Shown: positions 54,425 to 62,523 of the stretch, in pieces
How the letters are laid out: the number at the start of each line of letters is the position of its first letter
Position numbering within the stretch: position 1 is the stretch's first letter
Assembly: GCF_051235805.1 (NCBI RefSeq)
Contig: NZ_JBPNXV010000001.1
Coordinates: 1,971,186-2,035,185 of the forward strand
Source of the DNA: Pseudothermotoga_B sp051235805
Lineage (GTDB): Bacteria > Thermotogota > Thermotogae > Thermotogales > DSM-5069
Reading direction: 5' to 3'
Length of the DNA: 64,000 nt
Notes under the pieces: model-generated
Database searches by the model: none
What the model was told of the DNA's origin: nothing
The model's input: only the letters and a program-made list of their open reading frames with translations
Position numbers and translations under genes: made by a program

Positions 54425-54638
54425 GTTTATCATATTTATCGGCTTCTTTCAACAGATATTTAAAACCGTTGTACAAACCAGACGCTACACCGAGCAGCAT
54501 AAAAACTATGAAAAATACGCCGTTCTTGAACGTCCATTTGTCGATGTAATAACCAAGAAAAGCACCAACCGCTATGTTTGAAAGAACGGTCACACCGAAA
54601 TTCAGTACAATACTGTACTTACCTAAGCCTTGGTGCAC
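54378..54638 (-). CDS. atpZ: AtpZ/AtpI-type F1Fo assembly membrane protein
   Basis: An 86-residue protein with two membrane helices (NFGVTVLSNIAVGAFLGYYI and VFFIVFMLLGVASGLYNGFKY) separated by a short WTFKNG loop. The tail is strongly charged and His/Lys/Asp-rich. This is the AtpZ pattern (a small two-helix partner of AtpI, implicated in Mg2+/Ca2+ handling or assembly). It overlaps atpI, and its start overlaps the end of cheX by 16 bases. Confidence 0.75.
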   Translation of the reverse strand: MHQGLGKYSIVLNFGVTVLSNIAVGAFLGYYIDKWTFKNGVFFIVFMLLGVASGLYNGFKYLLKEADKYDKHDKKNADKHNNTGHN

Positions 54639-55102
54639 TTAACCGTTCCTTTCACCGAGAGAATCGTCTCTACATCCCCTTCGTTTTTGATACCAACTGG
54701 CAACTGTAAAGCAAGCCCATCGACGGTTATTCTCATATCCTTACCAATTACCACAGTTGGTGGAGTGATATTTATCTTGCATCCGATCTTTTCAAGATTC
54801 ATGGCAAGCGCACCTGCAATCATATTTCCAAGTTCACCAATAGCACTCATTGCAAGTTCATCAAGAGCTTCGTACGGCATGTTCATCATCTTCGAAACTA
54901 CGTCCAAAGCCGTCCCTGGATTGAAGGAATATATCAAATTTCCTTCGACACCTCCAGTAAAACCTATGACCGTCACTAAGTCGAATTTCGGCTTTATCTC
55001 TTTCAACACACCAGGTTTCCCAATCTCTGGTTTTCTCCCAAGCAGAACTTCAAGAGTGTTAACAATGGCGGCAATTAACGCATTCAAAACCCTTGCATCC
55101 AT
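54623..55102 (-). CDS. cheX: Chemotaxis phosphatase CheX
   Basis: A 159-residue CheC/CheX-family protein that dephosphorylates CheY-P. It begins MDARVLNALIAAIVNTLE, has FTGGVEGNLIYSFN and carries the single catalytic Glu/Asn pair in AIGELGNMIAGALAMNLEK. One such motif marks CheX rather than CheC. As far as I recall, T. maritima also has cheX beside its ATP synthase genes. Confidence 0.9.
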   Translation of the reverse strand: MDARVLNALIAAIVNTLEVLLGRKPEIGKPGVLKEIKPKFDLVTVIGFTGGVEGNLIYSFNPGTALDVVSKMMNMPYEALDELAMSAIGELGNMIAGALAMNLEKIGCKINITPPTVVIGKDMRITVDGLALQLPVGIKNEGDVETILSVKGTVKCTKA

Positions 55103-55114
55103 GATAATCCCTCC

Positions 55115-57793
55115 TTAGTCCCAGTTTTCCGAAACTACCAGATCTACCTTCAACGGTACTGATAATTTTACCACGCCCTCCATGGATCCTCTAATCATAG
55201 CTGAGATCTTTTCAACTTCCTCGTCTGGCACCTCAAAAACGAGTTCATCGTGAACCTGTAATACCATTTTGGATCGCATCTGTGCTTTCCTCATCTTTTC
55301 GTGCAAATCTACCATGGCAAGTTTCATTATATCTGCAGCAGTACCCTGTATGGGTGTGTTTATAGCAATTCTTTCTCCTTCTTGCCTTACAGTTGCGTCT
55401 TTCGATCTAAGTTGAGGAATCTCTCTTTTTCTCCCAAAGATCGTTTTGACATGTCCATAGGTCTTGGCATAGGCTATCACACGCGCGAAATATTCTCTCA
55501 CAGATGGATATAGGGAGAAGTACTCGTTTATAAAGCGCTGTGCCTGATCGTATGTTAGCCCAGTTCGCTGGGACAATCCAAACGGTGAAACACCATAAAT
55601 TACAGAGAAGTTCACCATCTTTCCCACAGACCTCATCTGTGGTGTCACCTGATCTTGTGAAACCTGAAAGATCTTGCTTGCAGTAAATGTATGTATGTCT
55701 TCTTCCTTTTGGAACGCCTCTATGAGTCTTTGATCTGCGCTCAAGTGAGCCAAGACTCTCAATTCTATCTGCGAGTAGTCTGCACTCACAATCTTCCAGC
55801 CAGATCTTTGTGGAACTACTGCCTTTCTTATCTCCCTTCCTTCTTCCTGTTTTGTTGGCAGATTCTGAAGGTTTGGCTCGCTGCTGCTCAATCTTCCCGT
55901 AGCAGTACCTGTTTGATGGAACGAAGAGTGTATTCTTCCAGTCTTAGGGTGAACAAGTCTTGGGAGCACGTCCAGGTAGGTAGATTTGAGCTTTTGATAC
56001 TTTCTGTACTCGAGTATCAAAGGAACAACAGGGTGTTTGTCTGACAATTCTTCGAGAACATCAGCTCTCGTTGAAAACTCACCTGTAGAAGTCCTCTTCG
56101 ATCCTTGTATCTTCAACTTTTCGAACAGTACGTTAGCCACTTGCTTAGGAGAGTTCAAATTGAAAGGCTCTTTTGTGTAATCGAAGATCCGGCGGGAAAG
56201 CTCATCCATCTTGACAGAGTATTTCACAGATAGCTCTTTCAAATACTCAGTGTTCATGTAAACACCTGTTAGTTCCATATCAACCAAAACTGGTATTAGC
56301 GGCATCTCGATTTTTTCTAATACATCCAACAAATTAGCTTCGTGCAGCTTCAAATTGAGCATTTCATACAATCTACGAGTTATGTCTGCATCTTCAGCAG
56401 AATACCTTGTTGCGTCCTCTACTGAAAGATCGGCGAAGGTCTGTGAACTGAACAAAGGTGAGTTATTCTTGATGAGTTCTTCGAAGCTGATCATCTTATA
56501 GTTTAGAAACTTCATCGCCAACTCGTCGAGATTAAACCTCTTCTCATCTGGATTCAGAAGATATGCACCTATCATCGTATCAAAGGTTGGTTTAACTGGA
56601 TTTATCCCGTGCACCTTGAAAACACTGTAGTCGTATTTGAGATTCTGCCCAACGATCTTAGTGTTCGGGGTTTCGAGTATTTCCTTCAGATAAGTCAAAA
56701 CCTGACTTGAGTTCACATTCGGACCATTCTTGTGAGCCAATGGAACATAGTAGCTGGTCTTATCAGGTAAAGAGACGGAAAAGCCTATTATGTTGGCATC
56801 CAAGGGGGACAAAGAATCTGTCTCGAGATCTATCACGACATACTGACTTCTCTTCATCTTTTGCATCAAATCTATCAAAGTTCTTTCGTCATTCACACAC
56901 ACATAAGGACTCTGAGAGCTCTGTTGAGTGTATAATCCAAGTTCCTTCATTATACTCGAGAATTCCATTTCTTTAAGGAACTGAACCAATTCACTTTCTT
57001 TGTATCCGTGATATTCCAAATCCTTCCATTCTATTCCAAGTTCTATATCTTTCATCAGGGTAACCAATTGTTTGCTCTTGAAAGCTTCTGTCTGTCCTTC
57101 AAGCAAAAGCTTTCCTACTCTGGTGTTTTTGTCGATCCTTTCATAAATCTTTTCGAGATCACCATATCTCTGAATCAATTCAACAGCTGTTTTCATTCCT
57201 ATGCCTTTTACACCAGGAACATTGTCGGCGGTGTCACCTGCAAGAGCGAGCAAATCGACTATCTGAGATGGATCAACCTGAAATTTTTCTTTGACTTTAG
57301 CTGGGTCATACAGTTCCAAATCACTGATACCCTTTGTGGGACGCCACACCTTGACCTTTGATCCTACAAGCTGAAGCATGTCCTTATCGCCAGTGACGAT
57401 GAAAATCTCTTCAAAGACCTCTTCACCCTTTTTCGCGAGAGTTGCTATCACATCATCTGCTTCGCAGCCTTCGTATTCCAGTACCCTTACTCCAAGCGCT
57501 TGAACTCCCTTTCTTATATACGGCAGTTGTTGTATCATAGCATCTGGCGCTTGAGGTCTTTGGGCTTTGTACTCTTCAAGCAATTCATGCCTGTAGGTTC
57601 TGGTTTTCTTGTCCATAGCAAAAGCAACACAATCACCAGGTTTTATGTGGTCCTTAAGGAACCTTATCAACATCCTCAAAACACCATATGTGGCATTTGT
57701 GGGAATACCAGAGCTGGTCGAAAGGGACTGGTCCACTGCATAATAAGCTCTGTAGGCAATTCCAGTACCATCAAAGAGAAACAGTCTCGCCAT
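55115..57793 (-). CDS. polA: DNA polymerase I
   Basis: An 892-residue repair/Okazaki polymerase with three domains: 5' nuclease (RLFLFDGTGIAYRAYYAV, GDKDMLQLV, ALAGDTADNVPGVKGIG), an intact 3'-5' exonuclease (VIDLETDSL, NLKYDYSVF, YSAEDADITRRLYE) and polymerase (VSADYSQIELRVLAHLS, KMVNFSVIYG, LQVHDELVFEVP). The proofreading residues are kept, unlike Taq. The frame extends 12 codons upstream, but ATG 57793 (MARLFLFDGTG) is the conserved start. It overlaps the AhpD-like gene by 23 bases. Confidence 0.95.
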   Translation of the reverse strand: MARLFLFDGTGIAYRAYYAVDQSLSTSSGIPTNATYGVLRMLIRFLKDHIKPGDCVAFAMDKKTRTYRHELLEEYKAQRPQAPDAMIQQLPYIRKGVQALGVRVLEYEGCEADDVIATLAKKGEEVFEEIFIVTGDKDMLQLVGSKVKVWRPTKGISDLELYDPAKVKEKFQVDPSQIVDLLALAGDTADNVPGVKGIGMKTAVELIQRYGDLEKIYERIDKNTRVGKLLLEGQTEAFKSKQLVTLMKDIELGIEWKDLEYHGYKESELVQFLKEMEFSSIMKELGLYTQQSSQSPYVCVNDERTLIDLMQKMKRSQYVVIDLETDSLSPLDANIIGFSVSLPDKTSYYVPLAHKNGPNVNSSQVLTYLKEILETPNTKIVGQNLKYDYSVFKVHGINPVKPTFDTMIGAYLLNPDEKRFNLDELAMKFLNYKMISFEELIKNNSPLFSSQTFADLSVEDATRYSAEDADITRRLYEMLNLKLHEANLLDVLEKIEMPLIPVLVDMELTGVYMNTEYLKELSVKYSVKMDELSRRIFDYTKEPFNLNSPKQVANVLFEKLKIQGSKRTSTGEFSTRADVLEELSDKHPVVPLILEYRKYQKLKSTYLDVLPRLVHPKTGRIHSSFHQTGTATGRLSSSEPNLQNLPTKQEEGREIRKAVVPQRSGWKIVSADYSQIELRVLAHLSADQRLIEAFQKEEDIHTFTASKIFQVSQDQVTPQMRSVGKMVNFSVIYGVSPFGLSQRTGLTYDQAQRFINEYFSLYPSVREYFARVIAYAKTYGHVKTIFGRKREIPQLRSKDATVRQEGERIAINTPIQGTAADIMKLAMVDLHEKMRKAQMRSKMVLQVHDELVFEVPDEEVEKISAMIRGSMEGVVKLSVPLKVDLVVSENWD

Positions 57794-58142
57794 CTCTCTC
57801 CTTCTTTCTGAGTTCTTCAAGGGCTTCAACTGCCTTCCTCAAATGCGGTATGACTATCGATCCACCAACAACGAGTGCAACGTTGAAGATCTCGAAAAAC
57901 TCTTCATCTGTCGTGCCAAGTTGAAATAACCTTATCATGTGGTAGGTAATACAATCATTGCACCTTAAAACCATAGACGCCACAAGACCAAGCATCTCTT
58001 TTGTCTTCGTACTCAAAGCATGCTCTTCGTAGACCTGAGAATCCAAATTCATGAATCTCTTTGTGTGCAGATTACCCTTTTCGTTTATCAGTTTGTTCAA
58101 CCTTGCTCTATAATCAATGAATTCTTCGATCAATTCAATCAC
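57771..58142 (-). CDS. Carboxymuconolactone decarboxylase/AhpD-like protein
   Basis: A 123-residue helical protein with the CxxC-containing motif RCNDCITYHMIRLFQLG, the peroxidase-type AhpD signature (Cys-x-x-Cys plus His). It may reduce peroxides or serve as a redox partner. It overlaps both neighbours, so it is in the polA-uppP operon. Confidence 0.82.
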   Translation of the reverse strand: MIELIEEFIDYRARLNKLINEKGNLHTKRFMNLDSQVYEEHALSTKTKEMLGLVASMVLRCNDCITYHMIRLFQLGTTDEEFFEIFNVALVVGGSIVIPHLRKAVEALEELRKKERDGETVSL

Positions 58143-58762
58143 CTCGAAATCCGTAAAGGTTCATCGTGAGTGAAAATCACCCAATCACACTTCTTGGAAG
58201 TCTCTCTGACGAACCGCGCTGCCTCATCGTTCTTGTAACCTTTGACTGCCTCATAGTATTCAACTTTTGTGTAACATATATCTCCTGGCATCAATATTCT
58301 GCCCATGTTTTGTGTTTCAATCACCAGCGAAATATGATCAGAGGAATGGTAGGGTGTGTAGAAAACATCAATACAATCAAATAATCTTTCACTGCCTTTT
58401 AGTCTCTGAACATTCTTCCAGCTTGAAACAACCATGCTGTACAGTTGACCCGAAAGATTCCCGAAAGATGAGTAGTCCCTTTCTGCATACTTCTCATGTA
58501 CATGAAAAGTCGCATGTTTGAAAAAGATCGACGAAAAGATGTGGTCCATGTGAACATGCGTTAGAATAATGTCTGTTACTTCGTCTGTTGGTAGTTTCAT
58601 CTCTGATAGTTTCTTTTCAAGGGCTTCCCAGGTTACAAAGCTCCCAGGATCTATGAGTATTTTTGCATTTTCATCGTACAGCATAGATACGGTAGAATAC
58701 GGAGCCATCACATAAGGCATTGCCCTTAGAACTCCACCTATGACCAAGACCTCAAATTTCAT
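58139..58762 (-). CDS. Metallo-beta-lactamase-fold hydrolase
   Basis: About 207 residues. It carries the metal motif THVHMDHIFSSI (HxHxDH), a later Asp/His set (PYHSSDHISLVIET, MPGDICYTK) and TLHDEP-like FTHDEPLRISR at the end. It is a small MBL protein of the glyoxalase II/lactonase type; the substrate is unknown. ATG 58762 follows GGGGTGAT by five bases; the GTG at 58771 lies within it. Confidence 0.8.
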   Translation of the reverse strand: MKFEVLVIGGVLRAMPYVMAPYSTVSMLYDENAKILIDPGSFVTWEALEKKLSEMKLPTDEVTDIILTHVHMDHIFSSIFFKHATFHVHEKYAERDYSSFGNLSGQLYSMVVSSWKNVQRLKGSERLFDCIDVFYTPYHSSDHISLVIETQNMGRILMPGDICYTKVEYYEAVKGYKNDEAARFVRETSKKCDWVIFTHDEPLRISR

Positions 58763-58767
58763 AGAAA

Positions 58768-59484
58768 TCACCCCAAAAAGAAAGAGATTACGGCGATCAA
58801 AAGACAGTAGTCAGCAAAAATTCTGAGTTTTTGGGAAAGAACAATCTTTTTGAGCACAAAGAGTGAGCCGAGGCCAACTACGAAAGAGATAACGCCCAAA
58901 TAGAACCAACTTGGATCCATCTGTGAAAATTCCAAAAGTCCTGCACCACCAATCACCGGTATCGCTAACAGAAATGAGTAGGAGAGGGCATCATCCTTTT
59001 TGAAACCAAGTAGCAGAGCACCAGCCAAAGTCGCGCCGCTTCTCGATACACCCGGCAAGATCGCCAATGCTTGGAAAAGGCCTATTATCAATGCGTCAGA
59101 AAACTTCATTTCTTCAAGAATTTTGTTTCCATCTCTAAAGGACGAAATTAACAGCAAAAAGCTGGTTATACAAAAGAATATTGGCAGCACTTTCGTATTG
59201 CTGAAGATCTCCTCAACTTTCTCGTTCATGGTGAATCCAACTACAACTGCAGGAATCGTTGAAACCACAAGATTGAGAACCACTTTCACGTTTTTCAAAG
59301 CCCTCAGTAGTGAGTTAACAGCAAAGAGAAAGACTGCTAAAAGTGTTCCAAGATGAAGCATTGCGGCAAAAGGCAGTTCTGCTTTAATGCCAAGCAATTC
59401 ACCTAAGAAAACAAGATGCCCAGAGCTTGAAACAGGGAGAAACTCGGTGATTCCCTGGGTGATAGCAAGAAGTACGTTGTTCAA
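58768..59484 (-). CDS. uppP: Undecaprenyl-diphosphatase UppP (BacA)
   Basis: A 238-residue membrane enzyme with about seven helices. It recycles undecaprenyl pyrophosphate for peptidoglycan. Signatures: QGITEFLPVSSSGHLVF at the N-terminus and LPGVSRSGATLAGALLLG near residue 145. It is a little shorter than the E. coli protein, as in other thermophiles. The TTG start overlaps the stop of the CBS-ACT gene by four bases. Confidence 0.93.
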   Translation of the reverse strand: MNNVLLAITQGITEFLPVSSSGHLVFLGELLGIKAELPFAAMLHLGTLLAVFLFAVNSLLRALKNVKVVLNLVVSTIPAVVVGFTMNEKVEEIFSNTKVLPIFFCITSFLLLISSFRDGNKILEEMKFSDALIIGLFQALAILPGVSRSGATLAGALLLGFKKDDALSYSFLLAIPVIGGAGLLEFSQMDPSWFYLGVISFVVGLGSLFVLKKIVLSQKLRIFADYCLLIAVISFFLG

Positions 59485-60083
59485 AAACCTTCCTCCCTCG
59501 CTATTTTGTCGTACTTTATGCTGTACATATCTAAGACTTTGGCAACTTCCTGAGTGTCCAAAAGATCAACTTTGATCGAGACTCTTCTGTATTTATCTTC
59601 CTTAACGGTGTTCACAGCAAGAACATTCATCTTGTTTTGGGCGAGTACATCGAAGATTCTTTTCAGCTGGCCTGGTCTATCCTCTAACTTCAGGAGAATT
59701 CTCGAACCCGGTTCATCCATTGCCGTGATTGCAACAAAGGCTTCAAGTATCTCTGTGAGAGTTATGACTCCTCTTACATTGAGATCTTTGTCGACAACTG
59801 CCAAACTTGCTTCTTGAGATTCTCTGAAGGTCAGTGCCGCTTCTTCGATGTAGCTGTCTTCAAAAACGTAGAAGTCTGGAAAGACCACATATTCACCTAC
59901 TGTACTTTCAAGTTGCAGGTTTGCCAAGCTGTTTTTGTAGACTAAACCTTCGAATTTGTCTTCTTCATCTGTCACCACGCAGTAGTCAACTCTATACTTT
60001 CTCATCGTTGATAAGGTTTCCTGAACTGTAGCGCTTACTTTGACTTTGGGAAAGTCTGTGTTCATCCAATTTGCCGCAAACAT
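59481..60083 (-). CDS. CBS-domain and ACT-domain protein
   Basis: A 200-residue cytoplasmic protein. Two CBS motifs (FPKVKVSATVQETLSTMRKY and ESQEASLAVVDKDLNVRGVITLTEIL) are followed by an ACT domain (SRILLKLEDRPGQLKRIFDVLA). Such proteins bind adenosyl compounds and amino acids and act as sensors; this one resembles AcuB-like regulators. The ATG follows AAGGAGGCGAG. It is the first gene of the leftward run beside the origin-like region. Confidence 0.82.
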   Translation of the reverse strand: MFAANWMNTDFPKVKVSATVQETLSTMRKYRVDYCVVTDEEDKFEGLVYKNSLANLQLESTVGEYVVFPDFYVFEDSYIEEAALTFRESQEASLAVVDKDLNVRGVITLTEILEAFVAITAMDEPGSRILLKLEDRPGQLKRIFDVLAQNKMNVLAVNTVKEDKYRRVSIKVDLLDTQEVAKVLDMYSIKYDKIAREEGF

Positions 60084-60184
60084 GCTCTCGCCTCCTTCTT
60101 GTTTCTAAGTATTTCATTTCAATCATACCTCAAAAGGCTGAATTTGAATAAAGTGCAGTATTACACTGTTTCGCAAGAGTGTAC

Positions 60185-60590
60185 CGACACTATATACTAC
60201 TATAAGTTATATCTATCTATATAGTATTAGTAGTAGTAATAGGGGTGGTAGATTCTGTAACATTACGATCGAAATTTCTTTTCTGGTAAGCGTTTCCGCC
60301 TTCGAGGGGGGTGGTAGATAACCTGGTAGATAGGTGGTAGATAAGTGGTAGAAAACTTCCAAAAAGCTTTTCTAAAGAGGAATTCAAGGTGGTAGAAATC
60401 GTGTGTTACCGTTGTATACAGTAAAATTCTCATATCGGAGAGAAATTATCTAAATTGCATAAGCTCATCTCTTTCTTGATTCTATGCCAATTTACAGATA
60501 TCTACCACCTTGTTTTTCTTTCGTAGAGCCAATTTAAGAAGTTTTCTACCACCCATACAATATCTTGTGTGAAGTTTTCTACCACCCAAT
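60185..60590. other. oriC: Putative chromosomal replication origin (oriC)
   Basis: An intergenic region between leftward and rightward genes. It contains GGTGGTAGA at 60244-60252, 60310-60318, 60333-60341 and 60388-60396, and near-copies at 60322-60330 and 60344-60352. TCTACCACC (the reverse complement) lies at 60501-60509, 60545-60553 and 60578-60586. Three copies share the longer form GAAGTTTTCTACCAC. T. maritima DnaA is known to bind AAACCTACCACC, which shares the CTACCACC core. An AT-rich tract precedes the first box. No dnaA gene is in the window. Confidence 0.8.
60190..60242. repeat. AT-rich unwinding element with DnaA-trio-like TAG repeats
   Basis: An AT-rich stretch (TATATACTACTATAAG through TATATAGTAT) ends in TAGTAGTAGTAATAG at 60228-60242, which abuts the first GGTGGTAGA box. 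Repeated TAG triplets between an AT-rich element and a DnaA box are the DnaA-trio arrangement of bacterial origins. Confidence 0.65.
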
Positions 60591-60693
60591 ATATAGAGTA
60601 GACAGGCTTCAGGTTATTCAATAACACGAGAAAACCTGTCATCAAAAAAGTTGAAATCTTCTTTTTCTTGGATCTTAACCCTTCTATTACCTG

Positions 60694-60722
60694 TTGTCAG
60701 TATGAACTCTTTATCATATATG
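60694..60722 (+). promoter_or_regulatory. Possible glnA promoter
   Basis: TTGTCA (60694-60699), 17 bp, TATATG (60717-60722), about 32 bases before ATG 60755. Weak -10 match, but the only well-spaced pair seen there. Confidence 0.35.
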
Positions 60723-60754
60723 CATATAAAATTCTCGTGACTGGGGGGATTTTG

Positions 60755-62074
60755 ATGAACCAAGAGGAGATCTTTGATCTGGTAGCCAAGGAACAGGTTT
60801 TGTTTGTACGTCTTCAATTCTCTGATATCAACGGAAATTTGAAAAACGTTGAGATTCCTTCCGCCGAACTCGAAAGGGCATTCAACAGAGGCATCATGTT
60901 CGATGGTTCCTCAGTTGAAGGCTTTGTCAGAATCGAAGAGTCTGATATGTACTTGAAGCCAGATCTTTCCACCTTTGCGATCCTTCCATGGTCGACAAAT
61001 GGAACAAAGAGTGCCAGAATAATATGCGATGTCTACAAACCAGACGGAACTCCTTTTGAGGGAGATCCACGTTACCGTCTGAAACTTGTTGTTGAGAAAG
61101 CAAAGAAAATGGGATTCGAAGCCTTTGCTGGTCCTGAGATTGAGTTTTTCGTTCTTCCAAAGGATGAAAAAGGCTTCCCGAAACCTGAACTCTTAGATTT
61201 CGGAAGTTACTTTGATCTTTTACCTCTTGACGAAGTTGAGTCTCTCAGAAGTGAAGTTGCTGTGGCTTTGAAAACTATGGGTATAGATGTCGAAGCATCT
61301 CATCATGAAGTGGCACCTTCGCAACACGAGGTAGATTTCCGCTACGCTGATATTCTCAAAGCAGCAGACAACACTCAAACTGTAAAGCTTGTTCTTAAAA
61401 CCATCGCCGTGAAACACAAACTCCATGTGACTTTCATGCCTAAGCCATTTTTCGGTATAAATGGTTCTGGTATGCACACGCACATGAGTCTTTTCAAGAA
61501 CGGCGAAAATGCCTTTTACGATGCCGCTTCACCTGATGGTCTTTCGAATGTTCTGCGTTGTTTTGTGGCTGGAGTATTGTCTCATGCACGCGAGATAACG
61601 GCAGTGACTAATCCAACGGTGAACAGTTACAAAAGGCTCGTGCCAGGTTATGAAGCACCTGTAAACATCGCTTGGTCAAAGGCAAACAGGTCTGCTTTAA
61701 TAAGAGTTCCTGCGGCTCGTGGTAAATCGACAAGAATTGAATATCGTGCACCAGATCCTTCATGCAATGCCTATCTTGCCTTTGCGGCAGTATTAGCAGC
61801 TGGCTTGGATGGAATTGAAAAGAAGATCGAACCTCCACTACCTATCGAAGAAAACATCTACTCTATGTCTGAAGAAAAACGTGCAGAATTTAAGATCGAA
61901 TCTCTTCCAGGTTCACTCAAAGAAGCTCTCGATGAAGCGAGAAAATCAGATCTCGTTAAAGAAGTCCTTGGTGAACACGTCTTTAGAAAATTCATAGAGC
62001 TCAAAAGAAGAGAGTACAGAGATTTCAGCATATCTGTGACAGATTGGGAGATTAGAAAATACCTCAGTGTCTAA
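60755..62074 (+). CDS. glnA: Glutamine synthetase type I
   Basis: A 439-residue ATP-dependent enzyme making glutamine from glutamate and ammonia. The N-terminal beta-grasp part (LFVRLQFSDINGNLKNVEIP) is followed by FDGSSVEGF, AGPEIEFFVL, HHEVAPSQHEVDFRY, GSGMHTHMSLFKNG, NSYKRLVPGYEAPVNIAWS and RSALIRVPAARG. The length and lack of an obvious adenylylation Tyr loop suggest the GSI-alpha type, regulated by feedback inhibition. The frame is open from 60668, but ATG 60755 after GGGGGGAT starts the conserved sequence. It is adjacent to the origin-like region and followed by a terminator. Confidence 0.95.
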   Translation: MNQEEIFDLVAKEQVLFVRLQFSDINGNLKNVEIPSAELERAFNRGIMFDGSSVEGFVRIEESDMYLKPDLSTFAILPWSTNGTKSARIICDVYKPDGTPFEGDPRYRLKLVVEKAKKMGFEAFAGPEIEFFVLPKDEKGFPKPELLDFGSYFDLLPLDEVESLRSEVAVALKTMGIDVEASHHEVAPSQHEVDFRYADILKAADNTQTVKLVLKTIAVKHKLHVTFMPKPFFGINGSGMHTHMSLFKNGENAFYDAASPDGLSNVLRCFVAGVLSHAREITAVTNPTVNSYKRLVPGYEAPVNIAWSKANRSALIRVPAARGKSTRIEYRAPDPSCNAYLAFAAVLAAGLDGIEKKIEPPLPIEENIYSMSEEKRAEFKIESLPGSLKEALDEARKSDLVKEVLGEHVFRKFIELKRREYRDFSISVTDWEIRKYLSV

Positions 62075-62087
62075 CCTCTTAGTTTCA

Positions 62088-62130
62088 AAGAGTAGAGATC
62101 TGTTGCGTCTCTACTCTTCTCACTTTTTCT
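62088..62130 (+). terminator. glnA terminator
   Basis: AGAGTAGAGA, a 9-base loop and TCTCTACTCT form a 10-bp stem (62089-62117), followed by TCTCACTTTTTCT, a good T-tract. Confidence 0.85.
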
Positions 62131-62461
62131 AACTCCATTGGATAGGTTCATTTTCAACTTTATTTTTCCATCAGGATAACAATATTCCACACAGCCTTTC
62201 TGAGTTACGGGATTTAATCATTGTCGGTGAAAAAACTCATAATTTTCTGCGCACTGCCGATACCATTGTCTTTGTCTTGTTCTCAAGTTCAAAACGATGA
62301 TTAGTTTACATTTATCTAATGCACAAGAATCAGAGAAACTGCATCTTATTAATGACTTTCTGGATAGTTAATCGATACTTTGTCATTCAGATGAAAATAT
62401 ATTAGAGATATTTTTAATCCTAAAAGAGAATTGAAAACTAAAGATGAAAATTACTTCCGAT
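62131..62461. other. Gene-poor region before a chemoreceptor gene
   Basis: No long coding frame. A 48-codon minus-strand frame (62072-62215) reads VEYCYPDGKIKLKMNLSNG, reminiscent of one MORN-like strand pair, but it lacks a start context and may be a remnant or chance. The rest is AT-rich leader DNA. Confidence 0.3.
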
Positions 62462-62490
62462 TTGACAATATCGAGACTTTTGTGTAAACT
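62462..62490 (+). promoter_or_regulatory. Promoter of the chemoreceptor gene
   Basis: TTGACA (62462-62467), 17 bp, TAAACT (62485-62490): a perfect -35 with a 4/6 -10, about 34 bases before GTG 62524. Confidence 0.6.
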
Positions 62491-62523
62491 CATAAGTAAA
62501 TCTGCTTCTGCGGGGGTGCTACT

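Noticed and set aside
60221..60600. Repeated GGTGGTAGA units as a CRISPR array
   Set aside because: Copies occur in both orientations, are only 9-16 bases long and have irregular spacing; there are no cas genes.
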